A stretch of 64,000 bases of DNA from Bradyrhizobium rifense (GTDB lineage: Bacteria; Pseudomonadota; Alphaproteobacteria; Rhizobiales; Xanthobacteraceae), in assembly GCF_008123425.1 (NCBI RefSeq), contig NZ_VSSS01000018.1, positions 34,082 to 98,081 on the forward strand. Reading direction: 5' to 3'. Positions 43,581 through 51,265 of this stretch are shown piece after piece (the stretch's first letter is position 1; every line of letters starts with the position of its first letter). The translations under genes were made by a program, and so were the position numbers. The notes below the pieces were generated by a model. It ran no database searches. It saw only the letters and a program-made list of their open reading frames with translations, and was not told the DNA's origin.

Positions 43581-43625
43581 CGGACCGGACCGGACCGGAC
43601 CGGACCGGACCGGACCGGACCGGAC
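43581..43625. repeat. pentanucleotide microsatellite (CGGAC)9
   Basis: Nine uninterrupted copies of CGGAC directly before hairpin element copy B. Copy A is preceded by the related pentamer GCCGG, so a variable pentamer tract seems to be part of the element. Confidence 0.9.
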
Positions 43626-43681
43626 GCGGCATTGCGGATGCCGCCGGGTGCGTCAAGCCGAGAAAAGTCCAGACTAACGAA
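43625..43681 (+). repeat. dispersed hairpin element, copy B
   Basis: A 57-bp core matching copy A. The hairpin is GCGGCAT-TGCGG-ATGCCGC (one pair shorter), then GGGTGCGTCAA and AAGTCCAGACTAACGAA. Its last bases form the first unit of the CGAATCCTTGA array. Confidence 0.7.
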
Positions 43682-44027
43682 TCCTTGGAATTTCGATCCC
43701 CGAAACTTCTGAGGAATTTCGAATCCTAGAAATCGAATCCTTGAGAAAAAGACGAATCCTAGAATCCGAATCCTTGACATCGAAATCCTTGAAAACGAGT
43801 CCTTGAAGATGAGACCTTGAAATGAAAGGGGTATCAAAATATTGCCTCGGCGCGACCGGCGACCGGCAGCGCGGGCTGCGCCGGCCGCTCCGGGCCGCGC
43901 CTGGCGAACGATCGCTGCGGATGTTTAACAGCAGCGGAGATGTCCGTGGGACGAGCGTGTCGTAGTAGCGTGTCGTAGTACCTCGAATCCTTGAACTCCG
44001 AATTCCCTTGAGATCGCGAATCCTTGA
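43678..44027. repeat. degenerate tandem array of CGAATCCTTGA units
   Basis: Nine units related to CGAATCCTTGA occupy 43678-43827, with starts at 43720, 43734, 43753, 43767, 43781 and 43796 spaced mostly 14-15 nt. A 155-bp GC-rich block with a 13-bp tandem repeat (GCGTGTCGTAGTA twice, 43955-43980) follows. Three further units lie at 43984-44027. The array ends about 210 bp before the STAND regulator start. Spacer sequences between units are AT-rich and short, not CRISPR-like. Confidence 0.85.
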
Positions 44028-44236
44028 AAACGACGTCAGTTGAGGAGCGACCAACGCGGGAGCGCAGATCCGCCGACCGAAATGTGTCGACCGACGACGG
44101 GGCTCGCATCGCAGCAGCGAGCCTGCGCAAGGCGGCGGTCTGTCGCGGAAAAACACTGGACCTGGCGAGCGCGGCTGCGCATATGATGCCTGGCCGGGCT
44201 CCGAGCCCTATTCAGAATACCAGAGGGTTTTCGCGA

Positions 44237-47086
44237 ATGCCCGCGCAGGGCCGACAGCTCGTATATGCGACGGGTGAGTGGGAGATTGATCTCGGCCGCC
44301 GCGAACTACGGACGCGCGGCGCGCCGGTTCCGCTGGGTGGCCGGGCCTTTGAGATCATCGAAGTGCTGATCAAATCGGTCGGCGAACTCGTGACAAAGGA
44401 CGAGCTGTTGTCCCGCATCTGGCCGGGCGCATCCGTCGAGGAGAACACGCTTCAGGTTCACATCTCCGCGCTGCGCAAGGCGCTGGGTGCGGACCGCGGG
44501 ATGCTGAAGACAATATCCGGCCGCGGCTACCGCCTGCTTGGCACATGGGAGCCAACGCCACCCGGTCCGCGACCAAAGGCCCGTTCGTTGCAGCCCCTTG
44601 TGTCGGAGCAAGTTTTTCAGACCAATCTGCCCGAGGCGACCTCCGCATTGATCGGCCGCGATGCCGTCGGGCAGCATTTGCGCGATCTATTGTCGGCGTA
44701 CCGCGTGGTCACGCTAACCGGTCCAGGCGGGATCGGAAAGACGCGACTTGCGCTGCAAGTAGCACGCGATCTATTCCCGGACTTTGGTGGCGACTGCCTC
44801 CTTGTGGAATTGGCTTCACTGTCGGATCCCGCGCTGCTGCCGTCCGCCGTGGCCCGGGTGCTGGGCCTGAGGCTCGCCGAGGATGCCGCATCGCATACGG
44901 TCGCGCAGCTGATGGGCAGCAAGAAGCTGCTCCTCGCGCTCGATAATTGCGAACACGTCATCGAGGCAGCGGCGCAATTCACCGAGACGATCGTGCAGCT
45001 GTGTCCGCACGTATCGATCCTTGCGACCAGCCGCGAGGTCCTTCGCATCGACGGCGAGTACGTATATCGCGTGCCGCCGCTCGACGTGCCGCCAGAGGAT
45101 CAGGCTGATCCCGCAAAGGTCCTCGAGCACAGCGCCGCGCAACTGTTTGTTTCCCGCGCGACGGCGGCGCAAGCGGATTTTCCGCCAGATCGGGAAAATC
45201 TTGCCGCCATTTCAGCAATCTGCCGCCGCCTGGACGGTATTCCGCTGGCGATCGAATTTGCCGCGGCCAGCGCTGCGACGCTTGGGCTTCGCCATGTCGC
45301 GGCACGGTTGGGCGACCGGTTCGGATTGTTGACGAGCGGCCGCCGGACCGCGTTGCCGCGCCATCAGACACTCCGTGCAGCGCTCGACTGGAGCTACGAA
45401 CTCCTGACTGAACAGGAGCAACAGGTGCTGTGCCGTTTGGCCGTCTTTCATGGCGGCTTCAGCCTCGAAGCAGCCGCGGCGGTGGCCAAGAATGCGACGA
45501 ATACGCTGCCCATGATCGAAGACATCATCGGCAAGCTGGCAACGAAATCGCTGGTACAGCTGGACGCGACGGGGCCTGCCGGCCGCTGGCGAATGCTCGA
45601 AACGATCCGCGCCTACGCGCTGGAAAAGCTGGATGAGGCCGGAGAAGCCGTGCACGCTAGACGGCGTCACGGGGAATATTTCCGCGATCTGTTCGTGCCT
45701 ATGAGTTCGGGATTACCCTCGACGAAGTCCGACGGCGTTGCCTGGGATGTCCGCGACATCGACAACATCCGCGGCGCGCTCGACTGGTGCTTCTCTCCTG
45801 CCGGCGATCTCGCGATCGGGGTCTCGTTGACCGCGGCCTGCGTACCGATGTGGCTGAACCTGTCATTGGTCGCCGAGTGCCGCGAGCGTGCCGAGCGCGC
45901 GCTGGCCTGTCCGGAGATCGAGCAGACCCTGAGCGCGCGGCTGCGGATGCAGCTCTACATCGCCTTCGGACGTGCGTTCGTGCAATCGATGGGCGCCGGC
46001 GAGCAGATCCGGTCCGTCCTATCGAAGGGCTTCGAGATTGCAACAGCCATCAATGACGTTGATGCCGAGCTGCGCGCGCTTTGGGCGATGTGGTGTTACC
46101 TAGACCACAAAGGAGAACACGCAGAAGCACTCGGTCTCGCGCAACGCTTCACGGAAACCGCGCGCCAAAAGGGCGACAGTGCGGACCTCCTCGTTGGAGA
46201 ACGGTTGATCGGCTACACCGCGCACTATTTGGGCGATCAGGTTGAGGCGCGACGCCATCTTCAGCGAGTGGTCGAAGGCTATGTCGCTCCTAGCGGCCAG
46301 CGCCACATGATCTGGTTTCAACACGATCAGCATGTGGTCGCCAAGGTCCTGCTGGCGCGCGTTCTGTGTCTTCAGGGCTTCTTGGACCAGGCGATGCATC
46401 TGGCACGCGAGAGCCTCGAGCAGGCGCGAGCATCGGGGCAAACGCTGACGCTCCGCTACGTGCTGGGCTGGGGCTTGTGCCCGCTTTCGTTGATATCGGG
46501 CGATCTCGAAATCAGCGAAGAGGCGGTGGCAATGCTGGTTGAACTCGCCGTACGGCGCGGCCTGCCTTTCTGGCAGACCGTCGGGCGCGCAATGGAAGCG
46601 ACGCTTGCGATCCGACGCGGCGACTTCGCGTCCGGCTCCGCATGGTTACGTGGCGTGCTCGACGCCAAGCCCGACTGGATCTTGCGCTTCCCGGATTTTC
46701 TTGGCGCATTCGCCGAAGGTCTGGCCGGATCGGGGAAGCTTTCCGAAGCACTCTCGACCGTCGAACGCCCGCTCGCTGATGCCAAACAAGGCGAAGCGTG
46801 CTGGTACCTGCCGGAAATGCTGCGGATCAAGGGCGAGATTCTGCTCCGGATCGGTGTGGATGAGGCGGAAGCCGAAGCACGCTTTCGAGAGGCGCTCGAC
46901 GTCGCGCAACAACAAGGCGCCCTGCTTTGGGAATTGCGTAGCGCTACCAGTCTCGCGCGGATGCTGCGAAGAGACCGATCCAAAGAAGCACGCCAAATCC
47001 TCGCGCCGGTCTACAGCCGGTTTACTGAGGGTTTCGATGCTACGGATCTGCGCGCCGCTCGAGTCACGCTCGAAACGCTTCGCTGA
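44237..47086 (+). CDS. winged-helix STAND ATPase transcriptional regulator
   Basis: A 949-residue regulator. Residues about 5-105 form an OmpR/CadC-type DNA-binding domain (WEIDLGRRELRTRGAPVPLG, VTKDELLSRIWPGASVEENT, ISALRKALGADRGM). Next is an NB-ARC ATPase with Walker A GPGGIGKTRLAL near residue 160 and Walker B LLLALDNCEHV near 235. The last 400 residues are helical TPR-like repeats. The ATG at 44237 has GAGGG upstream; the frame opens 71 codons earlier. STAND regulators switch on when the repeats bind an inducer and ATP drives oligomerisation. It lies 142 nt before the soxCD-like operon, its likely target. Confidence 0.9.
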   Translation: MPAQGRQLVYATGEWEIDLGRRELRTRGAPVPLGGRAFEIIEVLIKSVGELVTKDELLSRIWPGASVEENTLQVHISALRKALGADRGMLKTISGRGYRLLGTWEPTPPGPRPKARSLQPLVSEQVFQTNLPEATSALIGRDAVGQHLRDLLSAYRVVTLTGPGGIGKTRLALQVARDLFPDFGGDCLLVELASLSDPALLPSAVARVLGLRLAEDAASHTVAQLMGSKKLLLALDNCEHVIEAAAQFTETIVQLCPHVSILATSREVLRIDGEYVYRVPPLDVPPEDQADPAKVLEHSAAQLFVSRATAAQADFPPDRENLAAISAICRRLDGIPLAIEFAAASAATLGLRHVAARLGDRFGLLTSGRRTALPRHQTLRAALDWSYELLTEQEQQVLCRLAVFHGGFSLEAAAAVAKNATNTLPMIEDIIGKLATKSLVQLDATGPAGRWRMLETIRAYALEKLDEAGEAVHARRRHGEYFRDLFVPMSSGLPSTKSDGVAWDVRDIDNIRGALDWCFSPAGDLAIGVSLTAACVPMWLNLSLVAECRERAERALACPEIEQTLSARLRMQLYIAFGRAFVQSMGAGEQIRSVLSKGFEIATAINDVDAELRALWAMWCYLDHKGEHAEALGLAQRFTETARQKGDSADLLVGERLIGYTAHYLGDQVEARRHLQRVVEGYVAPSGQRHMIWFQHDQHVVAKVLLARVLCLQGFLDQAMHLARESLEQARASGQTLTLRYVLGWGLCPLSLISGDLEISEEAVAMLVELAVRRGLPFWQTVGRAMEATLAIRRGDFASGSAWLRGVLDAKPDWILRFPDFLGAFAEGLAGSGKLSEALSTVERPLADAKQGEACWYLPEMLRIKGEILLRIGVDEAEAEARFREALDVAQQQGALLWELRSATSLARMLRRDRSKEARQILAPVYSRFTEGFDATDLRAARVTLETLR

Positions 47087-47228
47087 GGTTACGACGAAAG
47101 GCGTAACTGATCGGCGGTCGCCGGCGCGACCCAGCTTCAGACTTCAGAAATCTTCAGAACTGCACCAAGGAATGCCCGCGGGGTAGGAAATACGATCCCA
47201 CTATCGCAACGACTATAGGGAAGTCGAG

Positions 47229-48512
47229 ATGGGCGATCACATGAAGTTTTCGCTCGATCTCGCCGAGCCGGACCACAAACGGCCGAGCCTCTCTCGCCGC
47301 TGCTTCATCACTGCCTCCGCCGGCCTCGCCGGAAGCCTCGCCGCAGGGGCGGCCGCCGCCGATTCACTGGCCGATGTTCCGCCACGCGAGGATGGCGCAG
47401 ACCTCAGCGGCCACAGCGAGCGATCGCAGTACGTCAAGCTGGCCCGCATTCCCGAATCCGGCCCCGGCAAGCGCAACGTCGACCCGGCAGATGCAATCAA
47501 TTCCAAGACCCCGCTCGACAAATTGTTCGGCGGAATCACGCCATCGGACCTGCACTACGAGCGCAGTCATTCCGGGGCGCCGGACCTCGATCCCGCGATG
47601 CACCGGCTGCTGGTCCACGGCATGGTGAAGAAGCCGCTGGTGTTCAATGTTGAAGACCTCAAGTCGATGCCTTCGGTCTCGCGCGTGGTCTTCATCGAAT
47701 GCACGGGCAATGGCTGGGAGAACTGGAAGAAGGCCGACGCGAACCTGACGGTGCAGAACACCCATGGGCTGGTCAGCACCAACGAGTGGACAGGCGTTCC
47801 GCTCAAATTGATTGTCGACCTGGTCGGCAAGGACGCGGGTTCGCACTGGATGCTGGCCGAAGGCGGCGACGCCGCAGGCGTGGCCCGCAGCATTCCGCTG
47901 ACTGATGAAATTCTGAATGAAGCCTTTATCGCCTATGGTCAGAATGGCGAACCGCTTCGGCCGGCGCATGGCTTTCCGATGCGGCTGGTGATGCCGGGCT
48001 TCGAGGGCAACCTCAACATCAAATGGCTGCGCCGGTTGAAGTTCGGCGAACAGCCCTGGATGACGCGTTGGGAGACCGCGCGCTACACGCAACTGCAAGC
48101 CAACGGCAAAGCCACGCAGTTCCAGCTGCGCATGGACACGAATTCGGTAATCACCACGCCGTCGGGCACGATGGCCATCAAGCCCGGCTATCAGCGGATC
48201 AACGGCCTTGCCTGGAGCGGACATGGCAAAATCGCCAAGGTTGAGATATCGACCGACGGCGCAAACAGCTGGAAGCCGGCGCAACTGACCCAGCCGGCGT
48301 TGCCGAAGGCGCAAGTGCGTTTCCAGATGGATTGGGTCTGGGACGGCAAGCCAACCAGGATCGTTAGCCGCTCCACCGACGACCAGGGCAACGTCCAGCC
48401 CGACCGGAAATCCTTCGTCGCCGCGATGGGGAGCAACGCGCTGTTTCACTATAATGCGCAGCAGACCTGGAGCGTGGATGAAACAGGGAGGGTTCGCAAT
48501 GTCCTCGACTAG
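47229..48512 (+). CDS. soxC: sulfite dehydrogenase molybdopterin subunit SoxC
   Basis: A 427-residue sulfite-oxidase-fold enzyme. It has a twin-arginine signal (LSRRCFITASAGLAGSLAAG), the Mo-cofactor domain with the ligand Cys158 in FIECTGNGWENW, and a C-terminal dimerisation domain (KVEISTDGANSWKPAQL). The ATG at 47229 follows AGGGAAG. Together with the adjoining cytochrome it oxidises sulfite or thiosulfate-bound sulfane sulfur in the periplasm. The rest of the classical sox set (soxXYZAB) is not in the window. It overlaps soxD by 14 nt. Confidence 0.9.
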   Translation: MGDHMKFSLDLAEPDHKRPSLSRRCFITASAGLAGSLAAGAAAADSLADVPPREDGADLSGHSERSQYVKLARIPESGPGKRNVDPADAINSKTPLDKLFGGITPSDLHYERSHSGAPDLDPAMHRLLVHGMVKKPLVFNVEDLKSMPSVSRVVFIECTGNGWENWKKADANLTVQNTHGLVSTNEWTGVPLKLIVDLVGKDAGSHWMLAEGGDAAGVARSIPLTDEILNEAFIAYGQNGEPLRPAHGFPMRLVMPGFEGNLNIKWLRRLKFGEQPWMTRWETARYTQLQANGKATQFQLRMDTNSVITTPSGTMAIKPGYQRINGLAWSGHGKIAKVEISTDGANSWKPAQLTQPALPKAQVRFQMDWVWDGKPTRIVSRSTDDQGNVQPDRKSFVAAMGSNALFHYNAQQTWSVDETGRVRNVLD

Positions 48513-49044
48513 CAAGGGCGTTCTTGCCGCTACGATTGCGCTGGTGTTTGCTGCGCCCGCCCTCGCCTATGATTTCGGCCGCCCGGCGACGCCCGGCGAG
48601 ATCGCATTGTGGGATATCGATGTCAGGCCGGACGGCAAGGGATTGCCACCCGGCAGCGGCACGGTGGCGCAAGGCAAGCAGGTCTTCACCGAAAACTGCT
48701 CAGGCTGTCACGGGGACAACGGCGTCGGCGGCCTCAAGGACCGGTTGGTCGGCGGACAAGGCACGCTCGCCTCGGCCAACCCGATCAAGACCGTCGGCAG
48801 CTACTGGCCCTATGCGACGACGCTGTTCGACTACATCCGCCGCGCCATGCCGTATCAAGCGCCGGGCTCGCTCAGCAATGAGGACACCTATGCCGTCGCC
48901 GCCTACCTCCTGAGCCTTAACGGCATCCTGACGGCGGACGGCAAGCTTGATCGCGACAGCCTGCCGAAAGTGAAAATGCCGAACCGTGAGGGCTTCGTGC
49001 CGGAGCCGGAATTCGACCCGGCAAAATTGTTCAAGAAGAAATGA
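48499..49044 (+). CDS. soxD: cytochrome c subunit SoxD-like
   Basis: A 181-residue exported monohaem cytochrome. The signal peptide is STSKGVLAATIALVFAAPAL. The haem site is CSGCH (VFTENCSGCHGDNG), with the Met ligand probably in AMPYQAPGSL, the usual SoxD segment. Classical SoxD has two haems and about 380 residues, so this is the short single-haem form. GGGAGG precedes the ATG at 48499, which lies inside the end of soxC. It accepts electrons from SoxC. Its stop overlaps the next ATG (ATGA). Confidence 0.85.
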   Translation: MSSTSKGVLAATIALVFAAPALAYDFGRPATPGEIALWDIDVRPDGKGLPPGSGTVAQGKQVFTENCSGCHGDNGVGGLKDRLVGGQGTLASANPIKTVGSYWPYATTLFDYIRRAMPYQAPGSLSNEDTYAVAAYLLSLNGILTADGKLDRDSLPKVKMPNREGFVPEPEFDPAKLFKKK

Positions 49045-49508
49045 GCGCAAGATTCGCGAGAGCCGCGCTGATCGCAGCGATATCCTTTTGGGGAGTGCAT
49101 GCAGTGGCCGCCGATGGATTGATTACGCTGCGCAGCAGCGTTGGACCCGAAGAGACCATGAACCGGTTCGAGGCCGAAGTCCGCGCCAGAGGTATGACCG
49201 TATTCGCCCATATCGACCACGCTGCGGGTGCCGTCGCGGCCGGGCTGCCGTTGCGGCCGACCGACCTTTTGATCTTCGGCGCCGCCAAGGGCGGCACGCC
49301 GCTGATGCAGGCGGTGCAGACCATCGGCATCGACCTGCCGCTGAAGGCGTTGGTCTGGCAGGACGAGGCCGGCACGACTTTCCTATCCTACAACGATCCG
49401 CCCTATCTCACGCATCGGCATGGCCTTGGCGACAGCGCCAGGCCCGAGGCCGAAGCGATGTCCGGCGCACTCAAAGCGATCGCGGCCAAGGCTATCGCAG
49501 CACCATGA
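49041..49508 (+). CDS. exported DUF302 domain protein
   Basis: A 155-residue protein with a signal peptide (FARAALIAAISFWGVHAVAA) and a DUF302 domain: EETMNRFEAEVRARGMTVFA, HIDHAAGAVAAG, LLIFGAAKGGTPLMQAVQ. DUF302 proteins are small alpha/beta proteins linked to periplasmic sulfur and metal metabolism. Overlaps soxD by 4 nt, so it is translationally coupled to the sulfite dehydrogenase. Confidence 0.88.
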   Translation: MSARFARAALIAAISFWGVHAVAADGLITLRSSVGPEETMNRFEAEVRARGMTVFAHIDHAAGAVAAGLPLRPTDLLIFGAAKGGTPLMQAVQTIGIDLPLKALVWQDEAGTTFLSYNDPPYLTHRHGLGDSARPEAEAMSGALKAIAAKAIAAP

Positions 49509-49523
49509 AATGGGGAGGCCTCG

Positions 49524-49715
49524 ATGAATACGACTTTCCGGCGATTCTTTTCATCTCTAGGCCGGACGTTCCCCGCGGTCCTGACCGTCATTGCGACGTC
49601 CACCGCGAGCGCTGCTCCCGCGGCCGAACTCGCGCAGCCGAAGCGACTCGTCGTCGATGCCAACCTGCCCAAAGTGCACGCCGCCGCGCGGATCCTTGCC
49701 GCGCGACGCAAATAG
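49524..49715 (+). CDS. small exported peptide
   Basis: A 63-residue protein with a probable signal peptide (FPAVLTVIATSTASAAPAAE) and a short basic mature part ending ARILAARRK. GGGAGG lies 8 nt before the ATG. It is 15 nt after DUF302 and 30 nt before the MDR gene, within the operon. No family recognised. Confidence 0.6.
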   Translation: MNTTFRRFFSSLGRTFPAVLTVIATSTASAAPAAELAQPKRLVVDANLPKVHAAARILAARRK

Positions 49716-49745
49716 CCCGCTCAAAACCATTTGAGGACAGAGGTC

Positions 49746-50744
49746 ATGACGCAAGCTGATGCGATGAAGGCCACAACCCTTGGCGGCGCAAAGCAGGCAT
49801 TCCAACTCGCCTCGATGCCGCGCCCGAGTCCCGGGCGCGGCGAAGTTCTGGTCAGAATCGCGGCGAGCGGCGTCAATCCGCTCGACACTAAAATTCGAGC
49901 CGGCGTTGCCGCGCACGCGCGGCATGCCTTGCCGGCAGTCCTCGGCATCGATCTCGCCGGTACCGTAGCGGCAATCGGACCTGAGGTGACGACGTTCAGC
50001 GCGGGCGACGAGGTCTATGGCATGACCGGTGGCGTCGGCGGCGTGCAGGGGTCACTCGCCGAATATGCCGCCGTTGACGCGGCCCTATTGGCGAGGAAAC
50101 CGAAGAACCTCGATATGCGCCAGGCCGCCGCATTGCCGCTAATCTTCATCACGGCATGGGAGGGGCTTGTCGATCGTGGTCATGTCGAGGCTGGACAGAA
50201 GGTATTGATCTATGGGGGCGCCGGCGGGGTGGGCCATGTCGCAGTGCAGATTGCGCGCTCGTTCGGGGCCGATGTTTTTGCAACCGGGTCGACGGAAAAC
50301 CTCACCTACATCCGGCAGCTTGGCGCCACCCCGATCGATTATAGCACGACCGGCGTCGAGCAGTATGTTGCGGAGCACACCGGCGGGAAAGGCTTTGACC
50401 TTATCTACGACAACGTCGGCGGCGCGACGCTCGATGCGTCTTTCAACGCCATCGCCCGTTTCGGCCACGTCGTCAGCGCGCTGGGTTGGGGCACGCACAC
50501 ACTCGCGCCGCTGTCGTTCCGCGGCGGCACCTATTCCGGCGTGTTCACTCTGTTGCCACTGCTGACCGGCGAAGGCCGCGCCCACCACGGTGCAATCCTG
50601 TGCGAGGCAACCAGGCTCGTTGAGGCCGGCCAACTCAAGCCGCGGCTCGATCCGCGCCGGTTCAATCTCTCGAATGTTGAGGCCGCACATGCCGCGATCG
50701 AGGACCGGTCGGCAAAGGGCAAGATCGTCGTCGAGATCATTTGA
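49746..50744 (+). CDS. zinc-free MDR quinone oxidoreductase
   Basis: A 332-residue NADPH:quinone-reductase-like enzyme. The GroES-like domain has SGVNPLDTKIRAG and GIDLAGTVAAIGPEV; the Rossmann domain has VLIYGGAGGVGHVAVQIARS with the AxxGVG motif. Metal ligands are absent. The ATG at 49746 has GAGG upstream; an earlier ATG at 49731 is less likely. No signal peptide, so it is cytoplasmic although its operon neighbours are periplasmic. Its stop overlaps the frame of the next gene. Confidence 0.88.
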   Translation: MTQADAMKATTLGGAKQAFQLASMPRPSPGRGEVLVRIAASGVNPLDTKIRAGVAAHARHALPAVLGIDLAGTVAAIGPEVTTFSAGDEVYGMTGGVGGVQGSLAEYAAVDAALLARKPKNLDMRQAAALPLIFITAWEGLVDRGHVEAGQKVLIYGGAGGVGHVAVQIARSFGADVFATGSTENLTYIRQLGATPIDYSTTGVEQYVAEHTGGKGFDLIYDNVGGATLDASFNAIARFGHVVSALGWGTHTLAPLSFRGGTYSGVFTLLPLLTGEGRAHHGAILCEATRLVEAGQLKPRLDPRRFNLSNVEAAHAAIEDRSAKGKIVVEII

Positions 50745-50773
50745 CCGGTCGCGACCAAACTCGGAGCCCTCGA

Positions 50774-51265
50774 ATGTGGAAAGCCCTGATCGTCGGAATG
50801 GCTGTCGCCGTCTTCGCGCTTGCCAGCCTGGTGGAGCACGCCGCTCAACCGGCCCGCATGATGTCGGAGATGATTTCCGAACTGTGCGGAGACGGGCCGG
50901 AGACTCCGTTCATGGCCGAAAATCAGGCGGCCATGCAGCGCATGATGAGCGGCATGAACATCACCCGGTCCGGAGACGTCGATCGCGACTTCGCCGCGAT
51001 GATGATTCCGCATCATCAGGGCGCGATCGAGATGGCGCAGGCCGAATTACGCCATGGACATAATGAGCAGCTGCGCCGCATCGCGCAGGAAATCATCGTC
51101 GAACAGCAGCAGGAAATCGCCGCGATGCGGCTGGCGCTCGGTCAGGAGTTGCCGCCATCATCCGCAGCGCCTAACCAAGCCAAAGACCTTAAGCTTTCAG
51201 CCGTGACTTCAGGGGCTCTCCCCCACGGCCGCGGCGATTACGGCTCACTAGAAGGGGGTAGATGA
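50774..51265 (+). CDS. DUF305 family exported protein
   Basis: A 163-residue protein with an N-terminal membrane or signal segment (MWKALIVGMAVAVFALASLV) and a DUF305 helical domain (DRDFAAMMIPHHQGAIEMAQ, HNEQLRRIAQEIIVEQQQEI). The conserved MIPHHxxAI with Met and His residues suggests metal, often copper, binding. Start 50774 has GGAG upstream; the frame also opens at 50741 overlapping the previous stop. Its own stop overlaps the start of the beta-propeller gene. Confidence 0.9.
   Translation: MWKALIVGMAVAVFALASLVEHAAQPARMMSEMISELCGDGPETPFMAENQAAMQRMMSGMNITRSGDVDRDFAAMMIPHHQGAIEMAQAELRHGHNEQLRRIAQEIIVEQQQEIAAMRLALGQELPPSSAAPNQAKDLKLSAVTSGALPHGRGDYGSLEGGR

Noticed and set aside
43678..44027. 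CRISPR array
   Set aside because: Units are about 11 bp, degenerate, with 3-8 bp gaps; no cas genes nearby.
47364..48515. 383-codon minus-strand ORF
   Set aside because: Antisense shadow of soxC.
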